DNA of 64,000 bases. It comes from Bradyrhizobium sp. LHD-71 (GTDB taxonomy: Bacteria; Pseudomonadota; Alphaproteobacteria; Rhizobiales; Xanthobacteraceae). Below the pieces are notes generated by a model. That model was not told the origin of the DNA and did no database searches. It worked only from the letters and a program-made list of their open reading frames with translations. Both the position numbers and the translations under genes were made by a program. This document shows, in pieces, positions 37,437-46,577 of the stretch (positions are counted from its first letter, which is position 1; every line of letters begins with the position of its first letter). Where the stretch lies: assembly GCF_031157255.1 (NCBI RefSeq), contig NZ_JAVIFX010000003.1, positions 248,001 to 312,000 of the forward strand, read 5' to 3'.

Positions 37437-37663
37437 CAGCTCCTCGCCTCAAGCAGGTCGGCTGACTTCGTCCCGATGCCTTCGTCAGAACGTCACTGAA
37501 AAGAGGTTCAACGCACCTGAATGTCGGGTGCGCACGTTCTGAGCGAAGCCTCACACGCGATCGCATGTATCGTCTTTCCTGAGACGTGCATTCAGTCGGT
37601 GCCGAAGGTTGATCGTAGAACGGGTTTGATGCGGCACGGCAGTTTGTCTGGGGAGGGCAAAAG

Positions 37664-38413
37664 ATGCGGGTGCTTCTGGTCGAGGACGAGCCGAAGGTCG
37701 CCGCCGTAATTTCCGATATCCTGCGATTCAACGGTTTTACCGCAGATGCGGTAAGCACGTTGGAGGACGCATCCGAATCCGTTGCAGTAGTGACCTACGA
37801 TGCGGTCCTTCTCGATCGTAAGCTGCCGGACGGAGATGGGCTTCATTGGCTCCGTCATCGGCGGCGGTCCAGCTGGTTCGTCCCTGCGCTGATCCTGACG
37901 GCCGAAATGGATAGCGTTGACGATCGCGTCGAAGGCCTGAACGCGGGTGCCGACGACTACATATTGAAACCTGTCAATATGGATGAGCTGATTGCGCGTT
38001 TACGCGCCGTCTTGCGGCGGCCGACTACCGCTTTGGGACCGGTGATGCGCGCCGGCAATGTCGAGTTCGATCCCGCCGGACGGCAGGTGTGGATCGACGG
38101 CGTTTCGGTCAAGGTCCCACGTCGAGAGGTCTGTCTGCTTGAAGTACTGATGCGCCGATTTGGGCGCGTGGTCCCGAAGGCTGCGCTGGAAGAGAGTCTG
38201 TTCAGTTATGACAACGAAGTCTCTTCCAATGCGCTGGAGGTCGGCATCTACCGCTTGCGAGCGCACCTTTCAAAGGCGGGAGCGTCCGTTTCGATCAGAA
38301 CCGATCGCGGTATCGGCTACATCCTCGTGCTTACACGACCAGAAGTTTCGGAAGCGAAGCATGCGAGCGGCAAGAACTCGGAGGTTTCTCCGAGCCTCGT
38401 GCAACAGAAATAA
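37664..38413 (+). CDS. OmpR/PhoB-family response regulator, candidate T3SS activator
   Basis: A 249-residue two-domain regulator. The receiver (VLLVEDEPKVAAVI, phospho-acceptor D51 in AVLLDRKLPDGDG, K in DDYILKPVNMDEL) is followed by a winged-helix DNA-binding domain (VKVPRREVCLLEVLMRRFGRVVPKAALEE, SSNALEVGIYRLRAHLSKAG, IRTDRGIGYIL). Proteins of this class bind direct repeats at 11-bp spacing, which is exactly the form of the tts-box-like elements found before the secretion and effector genes. It lies 227 bp after the kinase gene and 277 bp before the secretin. Rhizobial TtsI is, as I recall, of the same class. Confidence 0.9.
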   Translation: MRVLLVEDEPKVAAVISDILRFNGFTADAVSTLEDASESVAVVTYDAVLLDRKLPDGDGLHWLRHRRRSSWFVPALILTAEMDSVDDRVEGLNAGADDYILKPVNMDELIARLRAVLRRPTTALGPVMRAGNVEFDPAGRQVWIDGVSVKVPRREVCLLEVLMRRFGRVVPKAALEESLFSYDNEVSSNALEVGIYRLRAHLSKAGASVSIRTDRGIGYILVLTRPEVSEAKHASGKNSEVSPSLVQQK

Positions 38414-38690
38414 TACTGTGAGATGACTCGAATGTGACAGTGTTGAGTAGGTTTGATGAATGTGTGTCGTCTCGACCACATCTCGTTCTGTTTAGATCAT
38501 CTGAAGCACGTCACGTGCTGACCGCAGGTCGACAGGTGATAAACATAGGCGACGCAATCCGACGCTTCTCGCGCTCTCACTCGGTCAGAATACTTGGAAG
38601 GCATGAAGTCGAGAATTCAACCGAGCATCAGCAGCCGCAGTCGACCTCACGACGCTTCGTGAAGCGTAATTCTGAAAAGGCCGACGATAA

Positions 38691-40133
38691 GTGAAGCTTC
38701 GACCATCAAGAGTCTGGACGTTGTTGTTCTGCGTTCTTCTCGGAGCTGGCGCAACCGAGACGCTGGCAGCCGAACAGCCGTCCGTGCGTGTGGTGCCGTT
38801 GCGCAAGCCGGCGGCACAAGACACCGCGGCAGTTGTCGCAGATCGCGGCCAAATTCGTCTGAATGTCTCGCGCGGACAGACCATACGGCTTTCGCAGCCG
38901 GCGAAGACGATGTTCATCGCCGATCCCTCCATCGCCGATATCCAGACGCCGTCCAACGACGCAGCGTTCGTCTTTGGAAAGAAGGCGGGCCGAACGAGCT
39001 TCTTTGCGCTCGGTGAGGATCAGCAGGCGATCGCCGAATACCAGGTGATCGTGACCCAGCCAATCGAGGATTTGCGCGAAATGCTCCGCAGCGAGGTCGG
39101 CGATTATGCGATCCAGGTGTCCTACACGCCGAACGGCGCAGTGTTGAGTGGCACGGTGCCCAATGCCGCCTTGGCGGAAAGCGCGAAATCGATTACGGCG
39201 CAGTTTTTGGGGCAGGGTGCCATCATCACCAACAAGTTGCGTGTCGCCGGTGCGTTGCAGGTGAACCTCAAGGTGCGGGTGGCGGAGGTTGCCAGAAACG
39301 TTGCCAAGGAGTTCGGCTTCAATCTTAATGCGACTGCCGAGACCGGAAATTTCCGCTTCGGCTTCGTGAACGGCCGTCCGGCCGTTGGTGCGCTGGGGCA
39401 GATCATCCGATCGCCGACAGGAGCTGGTTCTGCGTTCGTCGGATTCGGCGCGGGCGGCACCAACATCTCCGCCGTGATCGACGCGCTCGCAGCCGAAGGC
39501 CTTGTGTCGATCCTAGCGGAACCGAACCTCACGGCGGTCTCCGGCGAGCCGGCGAGCTTTCTGGCGGGTGGCGAGTTTCCAATTCCGGTCGCGCAGGGCC
39601 TTGATCGCGTCGGTGTCGAGTTCAAGCGGTTCGGCGTTAGCCTTGAATTCATACCGACGGTTCTTGCAGGTGAAATGATCAGCGTTCGGGTGAAGCCGGA
39701 AGTCAGCGACATTTCCAGTCGTGGCCAGGTGCAGATCAACGGCTTCATGATCCCGGCGCTTGCGACGCGGCGTGCCGACACGGTGGTTGAACTTGCAAGC
39801 GGACAGAGTTTCGCCATCGGCGGCCTGATCCGCAAAGGCTTCAGCACCAACATCTCGATGTTCCCCTGGTTGGGGGACATTCCGGTCCTCGGTGCGCTGT
39901 TTCGCTCGAGCAACTTCCAGAAGGACGAAACCGAGCTCGTCATCATCGTCACGCCTTATATCGTACGGCCGGCCATCAGCGCGTCGCAGATGCAGGCGCC
40001 GACCGATCGCGTCGCACCGCCCGCCGATGTCGATCGTGTGTTTCTGAACAGGGTTGGATCACCCCCACCGGGCCGTCAGGCTCCGAAGGTGAAAGTTCCG
40101 CGACCGCTCCAAGATGGATTCATCCTCGAATGA
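38691..40133 (+). CDS. CpaC-type (Tad-pilus class) outer-membrane secretin, used in a T3SS locus
   Basis: A 480-residue secretin. After a signal peptide (MKLRPSRVWTLLFCVLLGAGATETLAA) come the pilus-secretin N-domain (GQTIRLSQPAKTMFIADPSIADIQTPSNDA), a BON-like domain, and the secretin core with VSILAEPNLTAVSGEPASFLAGGEFPIP, LEFIPTVLAGEMISVRVKPEVSDIS and PWLGDIPVLGALFRS, ending TELVIIVTPYIVRP. This architecture is that of CpaC/RcpA, not of YscC/HrcC secretins. Yet its partners are T3SS genes and there are no Tad motor or pilin genes in view. GTG start at 38691. It overlaps the CpaD-like gene by an ATGA. Confidence 0.92.
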   Translation: MKLRPSRVWTLLFCVLLGAGATETLAAEQPSVRVVPLRKPAAQDTAAVVADRGQIRLNVSRGQTIRLSQPAKTMFIADPSIADIQTPSNDAAFVFGKKAGRTSFFALGEDQQAIAEYQVIVTQPIEDLREMLRSEVGDYAIQVSYTPNGAVLSGTVPNAALAESAKSITAQFLGQGAIITNKLRVAGALQVNLKVRVAEVARNVAKEFGFNLNATAETGNFRFGFVNGRPAVGALGQIIRSPTGAGSAFVGFGAGGTNISAVIDALAAEGLVSILAEPNLTAVSGEPASFLAGGEFPIPVAQGLDRVGVEFKRFGVSLEFIPTVLAGEMISVRVKPEVSDISSRGQVQINGFMIPALATRRADTVVELASGQSFAIGGLIRKGFSTNISMFPWLGDIPVLGALFRSSNFQKDETELVIIVTPYIVRPAISASQMQAPTDRVAPPADVDRVFLNRVGSPPPGRQAPKVKVPRPLQDGFILE

Positions 40134-40825
40134 CAAGGACAAACCGGATGCGCGCGTCCGTCGCACTGCTGGCTGTCGGTCTGACCGCGCCGCTTCTCTC
40201 TGCTTGCAATACCTATATCGAGACGCCGCCGGTTGCGCTGGTCGAACCTGCGCCGCATATTCTTTTGCTTTCCAGCGGTTCAGGTGGGACCCTGGCGTCC
40301 GCCGACCGGCGCCGGCTGGAGGATTTCCTGTATACGGCCAGCTATGGCCGGCTCGACGCCATTCACGTTCACGTCGTTGGGATCAATCCGCGTGCTCGCT
40401 ACGCCGTGGCGCGAAGCGCGATCCGCATGGGTGTCGCGCCCTTCAAGGTGAAAGAGATCAACGAGCCGGCCGATGAGCGTTACCGCTTTACAACGCGTGT
40501 CGTTGCCGTGCGCTATACAGCAATTCCACCAGGATGTCCCTCGCTGAAGATCACGTCATCACCAAACGACAACGACTTCGAGCCGACGCTCGGTTGCTCG
40601 AACCTGGCGAACCTTGCCACCATGGTCAACGATCCGAAGGATCTGTTGGTGAATTCTGCCGTGCCTCCGTCTGATGGCGAGCGGGCAGCCATTCCGGTGG
40701 CGCGCTATCGGGCCTTCCGCAGCCCGACGACGACGGCGCCGCAGACGTACGGAAGCGGTGCGGCGGTCCCCGTTATCGTGCCACCGCTTGCTCCTGCGGC
40801 ACCGGCCGCGGCCGCCGGGCAGTAG
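40130..40825 (+). CDS. CpaD-like outer-membrane lipoprotein
   Basis: A 231-residue lipoprotein: signal MRASVALLAVGLTAPLLSAC with the lipid cysteine at residue 26 (LLSAC). The HILLLSSGSGGTLASADRRRLEDFLYTASYGRLDAIHVHVVG segment, GCPSLKITSSPNDNDFEPTLGCSNLANLATMVNDPKDLL and C-terminal Pro/Ala tail match CpaD-family proteins that work beside the CpaC secretin of Tad pili. The start overlaps the secretin stop (ATGA at 40130); an ATG at 40148 with AAGGA is an alternative. It converges with sctU one base away. Confidence 0.85.
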   Translation: MTRTNRMRASVALLAVGLTAPLLSACNTYIETPPVALVEPAPHILLLSSGSGGTLASADRRRLEDFLYTASYGRLDAIHVHVVGINPRARYAVARSAIRMGVAPFKVKEINEPADERYRFTTRVVAVRYTAIPPGCPSLKITSSPNDNDFEPTLGCSNLANLATMVNDPKDLLVNSAVPPSDGERAAIPVARYRAFRSPTTTAPQTYGSGAAVPVIVPPLAPAAPAAAAGQ

Positions 40826-40826
40826 G

Positions 40827-41867
40827 CTACACAAGGCCTGCAGCCAGCATCGCACGCGCAACGCGTTCGAACTGCTGGCTGGCAATCGCGCTTCCAAGCC
40901 GAGGCTTCCGCCGCAGGCTGCGGGCAAGCGCCGCTTCCGCCACCACCGGGATCTGAGCCGATGCGGCAATGTCCAGAAGTGATTGAACAGCCGTGCCTCG
41001 CACACGGTGAACGACGATCGGCACGGACGTTTCGCCGCGAACATATCGAAGTCCGATGACGACATCTTCGCCGCGGATGAACAGCGTCGCGTTGCGTGCA
41101 CCGATGGGAGGCTCTCTGGCCTGCTCTTCCCGCTGGCGTCGACGGCTGCCGCGCACTTGCGGATTGCCTTCCTGATCCTGCACTTCTCGCTTGCTTTCCG
41201 TCACTGTCATGCGCATCTCGCGCAGAAACAGCCAGCGTTGAAGCAGAATGTCGATCAGCCCGGTTGCAAGAAAGAAGCCAATGCCGATGGCGAGCAACAG
41301 CTTCGCCATGCTGCCGAACACGAAGCCGATACAGCTTTCGCCGCAGATCGGCAGCCGAACCAGCGTGCTCAGCGTGCCTGCGACTACGATGACCAGCGTG
41401 GACCCGAGGAGCAGGCCCTTGATGATGGTCTTTGCAAGTTCGACCCAGTTCTTGAGACCGAAGATGCGCTTGAACCCGGTGAACGGATTGATGTGCTCCA
41501 GACTGGGGATCATCGGTTCAAGCGAGAACAGAAAGCCGCGATTCATGACGAGGTTGGCAAGCGTCCCGGCGGCGACGGCAATCGCCAGCAGCGGGAGAAC
41601 CGTGCGCCAGCACAGTGCGATGAGAGCTGCGCCGAGCTGCGGCAGCGCCACCTGAAACGGTTCGTTCTGCAGGTCTGCGGCAAGCAGCAGCGCTTCTCGC
41701 CAGAGGCCGATGATATTTGGCGCAAACGACCATAGATACGTGATCGCCGCCACCGCGCCGACTGCGCTGACGAAGTCGTGGCTATGGGCGATCTGCCCCT
41801 TCTCGCGGGCGTCCCGAAGCTTCTTGGCAGAAGCCGGCAGGGATTTCTGTTCGCTGGTGTCGCTCAC
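40827..41867 (-). CDS. sctU: T3SS export apparatus switch protein SctU, with altered NPTH motif
   Basis: A 346-residue FlhB/SctU homologue: four membrane segments in residues 30-210, then a cytoplasmic domain. Family features include the N-terminal PASAKKLRDAREKGQIAHSHD and MRMTVTESKREVQDQEGNPQVRG linker. In the cytoplasmic part the self-cleavage site NPTH is replaced by NATL (N259-A260-T261-L262), read directly from codons AAC GCG ACG CTG; the following GEDVVIGLRY aligns as usual. Autocleavage at Asn-Pro normally lets the export gate switch substrate class. Here that cleavage is likely lost or altered. Last gene of the sctI-U operon, overlapping sctT by 4 bp. Confidence 0.93.
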   Translation of the reverse strand: MSDTSEQKSLPASAKKLRDAREKGQIAHSHDFVSAVGAVAAITYLWSFAPNIIGLWREALLLAADLQNEPFQVALPQLGAALIALCWRTVLPLLAIAVAAGTLANLVMNRGFLFSLEPMIPSLEHINPFTGFKRIFGLKNWVELAKTIIKGLLLGSTLVIVVAGTLSTLVRLPICGESCIGFVFGSMAKLLLAIGIGFFLATGLIDILLQRWLFLREMRMTVTESKREVQDQEGNPQVRGSRRRQREEQAREPPIGARNATLFIRGEDVVIGLRYVRGETSVPIVVHRVRGTAVQSLLDIAASAQIPVVAEAALARSLRRKPRLGSAIASQQFERVARAMLAAGLV

Positions 41868-42682
41868 TGCAGAAACCGCTCAAGATGGGTCTTGATGCCA
41901 TGCGTTCCTGCGAGCTCGTCCCGCATGTAGTCCATCAGGTATGTGACGTAAATGCCGATGAAGAGCACGAACACGACATTCTTCAGCGTTGGCGGCAGAT
42001 CATATGCGTTCAGCTGTGGAGCCGAGCGGCCGATCAACATGACCGACAGATCCAGCAGCAGGAACAGTGCGATGACAGGACCGCCGACCAGGAGCGCATA
42101 ACCAAGGATGTGATCGAGCGTCTTGGCGACCGAAAGCGCGCTGTCGAGCGTGAGCCTTGGCGTAAAGCTTGTCACAGGCCAGATCGCGTAGCTGTCATAT
42201 AAGGTCCCCGCCAGGATGCGCATGCCGTCGGCGGCGACGAAAACGGCAATCGCACTGATGCCGAGAAAGAGGCTGAGCGATGATGCCTGCGACCGCGTTG
42301 CCTGATCGGTGGCTTCCTCGTTGGTTACGCCGCGCTGCTCGTCGATCAGCTCACCCACTGCCTGAATGGCCCAGAACGGAACGCCGAACATGAAGCCGAT
42401 CAGCGTGCCGACGAGCAGTTCCTTCATCGCGATCAGCACGAGCTGGGCGCCCTGATTGGGCCCCAATGCGGCAGTGCTCTCGATCGCGTGCCACATCACA
42501 GGAAGACCCAGGGCGAGCGCAAAGCCCGACCGGAGGATGCCGCCAAGCTCCGCCTTGGTGAATACCGGGAACACCAGCGTGACGCCCAGGGTGCGCATGG
42601 CGGCGATGCCCAAGCCCAGCAATGCCGTCAGTGCGTTGTCGATGAACTGCTGAAAATCCGTCGATGAGAACAGCATCATCAT
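41864..42682 (-). CDS. sctT: T3SS export apparatus protein SctT
   Basis: A 272-residue membrane protein of the SctT/FliR/YscT family with about six hydrophobic segments. Signature stretches include AAMRTLGVTLVFPVF, MKELLVGTLIGFMFGVPFWAIQAVGELIDEQRG and the C-terminal PTLKNVVFVLFIGIYVTYL. It forms part of the helical export gate with SctR and SctS. It overlaps sctU by 4 bp and follows sctS by 16 bp. Confidence 0.94.
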   Translation of the reverse strand: MMMLFSSTDFQQFIDNALTALLGLGIAAMRTLGVTLVFPVFTKAELGGILRSGFALALGLPVMWHAIESTAALGPNQGAQLVLIAMKELLVGTLIGFMFGVPFWAIQAVGELIDEQRGVTNEEATDQATRSQASSLSLFLGISAIAVFVAADGMRILAGTLYDSYAIWPVTSFTPRLTLDSALSVAKTLDHILGYALLVGGPVIALFLLLDLSVMLIGRSAPQLNAYDLPPTLKNVVFVLFIGIYVTYLMDYMRDELAGTHGIKTHLERFLQ

Positions 42683-42698
42683 CGCAGGCGACCGTCCA

Positions 42699-42971
42699 TC
42701 AACGCGTCGTGAGCGCAGGAAATTCCGTGAACACCCGTCGGGCGTGATCGATCAGCGGGCCGGCAAGCAGTGGAGAGAGCAGGCCGAGAACGGCGACAAC
42801 GACAAGCAGCTTGACGGTTTGCGGCAGCGTCTGGTCCTGGATCTGCGTGGCAGCCTGCAGGATCCCGACGATCAATCCCGCGGCCAGCGCTGCGAGCAGG
42901 GGCGGCAGCGTTAGCACCAGAAACAGGCTGAGCGACGTGCTCATGTGTGTCAGAATGCTGGCCTCGTCCAT
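42699..42971 (-). CDS. sctS: T3SS export apparatus protein SctS
   Basis: A 90-residue protein with two membrane hairpins, matching SctS/FliQ/YscS: LVLTLPPLLAALAAGLIVGILQAATQIQDQTLPQTVKLL is the near-invariant core (family: Q-x-x-T-Q-I-Q-E/D-x-T-L). It is one of the export-gate subunits. It lies 16 bp downstream of sctR and 16 bp upstream of sctT. Confidence 0.96.
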   Translation of the reverse strand: MDEASILTHMSTSLSLFLVLTLPPLLAALAAGLIVGILQAATQIQDQTLPQTVKLLVVVAVLGLLSPLLAGPLIDHARRVFTEFPALTTR

Positions 42972-42987
42972 ATCGGTCTTCCCTCAA

Positions 42988-43644
42988 TTACTGGGCGTAG
43001 CTCAGAACGAGCCCGTGCATCAGTCGCGACCAGCCGTCGATCGCGATGAACAGGAACAGCTTGAACGGGACCGAGATCACCGTCGGTGAGACCAGCGACA
43101 TGCCCATCGCCATCAAGATTGTCGTCACCACAAGGTCGATGGTGATGAATGGAAGATAGAGCAGGAAGCCGATTTCGAAGGCGCGCTTGAGTTCGGCGAG
43201 CAGGAACGATGGTGCGAGGATGGAGAGATCGTCCTCGGTGGCGCGATTGCGCATATCGGCCGGCCAGACGCGTTCGGTGGCCGATAGAAAGAACTGCCGC
43301 TCTTCCGGCTTGGTAAAGCGCTTCAGGTAGTCGCGAACCGGTTCCTGGGCGCGTTTCACCGCAACGCCCCAGTCGTCGAAGGTCCTGTACTGCAAAGTCG
43401 GATCGTTCAGTTGCCCGTAGACCTGCTCGATGATCGGCGAGCTGATATACACCGTGAGAATCAACGCGGCACCGTACAGAACGATATTCGGAGGCACCTG
43501 CTGGGCGCCGAGGGCGTTGCGAACGAGGAACAGCACCACCGAGATCTTCAGGAAGGAGGTCGTCGTCACGACGACAAAGACCAGCAGGCCCAGGCCGAAG
43601 GTGATCGCGATAAGTGCAAGAATGCCGGGCTGTATGTCAGCCAT
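42988..43644 (-). CDS. sctR: T3SS export apparatus protein SctR
   Basis: A 218-residue SctR/FliP/YscR protein. The N-terminal TTTSFLKISVVLFLVRNALGAQQVPPNIVLYGAALILT and C-terminal LLAELKRAFEIGFLLYLPFITIDLVVTTILMAMGMSLVSPTVISVPFKLFLFI are typical. Its predicted four membrane segments build the core of the gate. The start overlaps the sctQ stop by 8 bp, indicating translational coupling. Confidence 0.97.
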   Translation of the reverse strand: MADIQPGILALIAITFGLGLLVFVVVTTTSFLKISVVLFLVRNALGAQQVPPNIVLYGAALILTVYISSPIIEQVYGQLNDPTLQYRTFDDWGVAVKRAQEPVRDYLKRFTKPEERQFFLSATERVWPADMRNRATEDDLSILAPSFLLAELKRAFEIGFLLYLPFITIDLVVTTILMAMGMSLVSPTVISVPFKLFLFIAIDGWSRLMHGLVLSYAQ

Positions 43645-44740
43645 GGTCGAACAAGCGAATCAGACGGACCCCCAGGCCGTCGCCGACGCGGACGATCTCG
43701 CCACGGCCGATGCGGCGTCCGTTGGCCACGATGTCGACCGGATCGTCGGGCGATCGCCCGAGCGGAAACACATAGCCAGGCGCTATCGTCCGCAGCTGGT
43801 CGAGCTCGACGATCTGCCGTCCGAGCTCGAACGTCAGCTGAATTTCAAGGTCGCCAAGTTCTGTCTCGACGGCGCGGGGCGCGCTTTTGGCCTCCATAGT
43901 ATTGATCTCCTGAACGAACTTGATGCGCTGAAGCGCGGATCGAACCTGCGCGCCGTCTTCTTTCAGGTGCGCAATAGCCTGATATCGATGCCCAAAGGTG
44001 AGAACCACCTCGCCGCGCTCAAACGGAAATTCATCCGGTATCAGCACGTCGCCATGGTGCAGGTCTTGCAGCACGCGTACCGGTAGCCGCACAGTTCCCG
44101 CGCTGAACAGCGCTATGATCGGTGCGGATGTTTCCGCGAGGGGGCGCCTCGCCGATGCCGCATGCTGCAGAAGCGCCGCGAAACTTTCGAATGCACGGCC
44201 GTCGAACTCAAACACAAGCTCGAAAGGAGTGCCGTCCAGCTTGCCGTGGAACACAAGCCAGTGCGAGCGCGGATCAGAGGCCGCGGGATCATTCGACGCA
44301 CGGCGGGACGGCGACCGAACTGCCAGCGACGTTCCGCTGGACCTCTCGATCTTCGCGAACAGGGGGGCGAGGGCGAGCTCGATGAGCAGGGACAGGGTCG
44401 GCTCACCGGGAAGATCCTCGGAAAGACCGGGCTCAATCAGGTCCAGAAGACGGAGGACGTTCGCGCAGGCCAGCCTGACCCTCGCACTGGCCTCGCCCCA
44501 GCTGACGATCGCTTCGAAATCGAGATTGGCCGCGGGAGATCTCGTTGCATGAATTGGGGACAAGTCGAATTCGATCGGCAAGCCTTCGACCAGCCCCTTG
44601 AATGACCCACGTCGGACGGAGCAGGCATTGAGGACGGCAAGATCTGGCTGATCGTAGATCGTTTGCGGGTGCCACGGCGTTACGTCGGCGTCCTGCCGCG
44701 GCTCGCGATGGAGCCCAAGCGCGCGTCGGGCGCTGGTCAC
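43637..44740 (-). CDS. sctQ: T3SS C-ring/sorting-platform protein SctQ
   Basis: A 367-residue protein whose C-terminus has the SpoA (FliN-like) surface-presentation domain: LGDLEIQLTFELGRQIVELDQLRTIAPGYVFPLGRSPDDPVDIVANGRRIGRGEIVRVGDGLGVRL. A second, less clear SpoA-like section lies at about 235-290. It forms the cytoplasmic sorting platform with SctK and SctL. I start at the GTG 44740 because it forms a GTGA overlap with the sctO stop after AGGGAG; a TTG at 44746 is the other choice. Confidence 0.9.
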   Translation of the reverse strand: MTSARRALGLHREPRQDADVTPWHPQTIYDQPDLAVLNACSVRRGSFKGLVEGLPIEFDLSPIHATRSPAANLDFEAIVSWGEASARVRLACANVLRLLDLIEPGLSEDLPGEPTLSLLIELALAPLFAKIERSSGTSLAVRSPSRRASNDPAASDPRSHWLVFHGKLDGTPFELVFEFDGRAFESFAALLQHAASARRPLAETSAPIIALFSAGTVRLPVRVLQDLHHGDVLIPDEFPFERGEVVLTFGHRYQAIAHLKEDGAQVRSALQRIKFVQEINTMEAKSAPRAVETELGDLEIQLTFELGRQIVELDQLRTIAPGYVFPLGRSPDDPVDIVANGRRIGRGEIVRVGDGLGVRLIRLFDHG

Positions 44741-45237
44741 AACCAATCTCCCTGAGCGGTGGTCTTGTTCGTGTGCCGGATGCCGCTCTGATCTTCTGTC
44801 TCCAGTTCGTCGACCAGCTCCATCCGCGAACGGATGGCATCCTCAAGCTTTGCCAGCAGCAGATGCGATTTTCTGACCTCACGATGCCTGGCGCGATACG
44901 TCGCCGAGGATCGAAGCAGTTCCTCCTCACGGTGTGCGAGTGTCGTACCTGCGGTTTTGGCGAGACGCTCCGCGCCTTGCACGGTCTCCGTCAGCCGGGC
45001 CAACTCCTCGTGCGCCCGATACAGCATGTCGATTGTCAGTCTCGCACCATGGGCAAGCTCGCCGTAGTAGCGCTGTTCGCCGACCAACCGCGCTCTCTCC
45101 GCAGAAGCGAGTGCGGCCGCGGCCGCATCGCGCGCGTCACGCGCCCGGTCGCGCGCTGCAGCATCGGCCTGCATGATGCGGCAGGCCTGTTGCTCGCGTT
45201 GCGAACGATAGCGCGACAGCGCGCGCAGGTTGGTCAT
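44737..45237 (-). CDS. sctO: T3SS stalk protein SctO
   Basis: A 166-residue, almost wholly helical, Arg/Ala/Glu-rich coiled-coil protein, matching SctO/FliJ/YscO in size and position (between the ATPase and SctQ). It would sit in the centre of the SctN hexamer and couple it to SctV. Sequence similarity itself is low, as usual. The start at 45237 makes an ATGA overlap with sctN. Confidence 0.82.
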   Translation of the reverse strand: MTNLRALSRYRSQREQQACRIMQADAAARDRARDARDAAAAALASAERARLVGEQRYYGELAHGARLTIDMLYRAHEELARLTETVQGAERLAKTAGTTLAHREEELLRSSATYRARHREVRKSHLLLAKLEDAIRSRMELVDELETEDQSGIRHTNKTTAQGDWL

Positions 45238-46577
45238 TGTGAGGCGAGGCGCGCCATCCATCGTCTGGTTTCCTCGAAGGTGGTCCGTTCATCGGGCGAT
45301 TGCCTCAGGAACGATCGAAGTTCGCCGATCTTGGCGACGGCTTCGTCCGCCAATTTGTCTGCGCCCTGCTTGTATTCGCCGACCTGAATCAGAAATTCGA
45401 TCTCTGCATAGCGGGCGAGCAGGGAGCGCAACCTGCCGGCATCGATGGCATGTTCGCGGGAGACCACTGCCTCCATCAGCCGGCTGCGGCTTGCGAGCAC
45501 GTCGATGGCCGGAAAATGCCCGGAGCTCGCGAGCGTGCGAGAGAGAACGATGTGGCCGTCGAGGATGCCCCGCGTCTCTTCCGCGATTGGATCGCCGGTG
45601 CCATCTCCCTCGACGAGGACGGTATAAAAAGCCGTCACCGAGCCGCGCTCACCCATGCCGGCGCGTTCTATCAACTGTGGCAGGGTTGCGAAGATCGACG
45701 GCGGGAAGCCGCGGCGGGTGGGTGGTTCGCCGGCAGCCAGGCCGATTTCGCGCGCCGCACGCGCAAAGCGGGTGATGCTGTCGATCAGAAGCAGCACGCG
45801 TCGGCCGCTGTCACGGAAATGTTCGGCAATCGCGGTTGCGACATACGCCGCCTTGAGCCGTTCGATCGGAGACTTGTCGGAGGTTGCAACGACAAGGACG
45901 GAGCGTTTCAAGCCCTCCTCGCCGAGTTGTCGAGCGATGAACTCCCGGACCTCGCGGCCGCGTTCGCCGATCATGCCGACGACCGCGACATCGGCATCCG
46001 CATTCTTGACGATGTGTGCGACCAGCCAAGATTTGCCGCTTCCTGGTTCGCCGTAGATGCCGAGCCGCTGGCCTTCGCCACAGCTCAGCAGGCCGTCGAC
46101 GGCGCGCAATCCGACGTTGAACGGGCGATCGATCAGTTGCCGCGATAGCGGGTTGGGCGCGGGGCCGTGCAGGGGGCGCACGCTCTCTCGGCGATTGATC
46201 GGTGGACCGCCATCGAGCGCCCGTCCGAGGCTGTCGATGATGCGCCCGAGCAGATTATCGCCGACGGGTGTCGTCATGGTCCGACCAGTCGGTATCACCT
46301 CGCTGCGCATCGACAGTCCGTGAAGTTCACCGATCGGCGTCAGCAGCACGGCTTTGCTGGTGAAGCCGACGACCTCGGCACTGATCGCATGGCCGGCCTG
46401 CGCGTCCGCGATGGTACAGAGTTCACCTATCCGGACGTTCGGCACCACCGCGTGGATAAGCGTGCCGACCGCTTTCGTGACACGACCTCTGACGGGGCGT
46501 GTGTCGATCTGTTGAACCGCGTCACGTAGCCGCGGAAGCTGCGACGAGAAACGAATGGAGAGCCGCTCCTCCGTCAT
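45234..46577 (-). CDS. sctN: T3SS ATPase SctN
   Basis: A 447-residue F1-type ATPase that unfolds and strips substrates at the export gate. Walker A is GEPGSGKS (176-183); the Walker B/DELSD-type segment is VLLLIDSITRFARAAREIGLAAGEPPTRRGFPPS; VLVEGDGTGDPIAEETRGILDGHIVLSR is also diagnostic of T3SS/flagellar ATPases. I use the ATG at 46577 (MTEERLSIRF); the frame is open upstream to 46817 but that is only shadow sequence of sctL. It overlaps sctL by ATGA. Confidence 0.97.
   Translation of the reverse strand: MTEERLSIRFSSQLPRLRDAVQQIDTRPVRGRVTKAVGTLIHAVVPNVRIGELCTIADAQAGHAISAEVVGFTSKAVLLTPIGELHGLSMRSEVIPTGRTMTTPVGDNLLGRIIDSLGRALDGGPPINRRESVRPLHGPAPNPLSRQLIDRPFNVGLRAVDGLLSCGEGQRLGIYGEPGSGKSWLVAHIVKNADADVAVVGMIGERGREVREFIARQLGEEGLKRSVLVVATSDKSPIERLKAAYVATAIAEHFRDSGRRVLLLIDSITRFARAAREIGLAAGEPPTRRGFPPSIFATLPQLIERAGMGERGSVTAFYTVLVEGDGTGDPIAEETRGILDGHIVLSRTLASSGHFPAIDVLASRSRLMEAVVSREHAIDAGRLRSLLARYAEIEFLIQVGEYKQGADKLADEAVAKIGELRSFLRQSPDERTTFEETRRWMARLASQ

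Noticed and set aside
37486..37515. possible sixth tts-box-like element before the OmpR-type regulator (CGTCAGAACGTCACTG)
   Set aside because: Only the first half resembles the motif; the second heptamer and the TAG end do not match.
38582..38615. possible tts-box-like element before the secretin gene (GGTCAGAATACTTGG)
   Set aside because: Match limited to TCAG; repeat not preserved at 11 bp.
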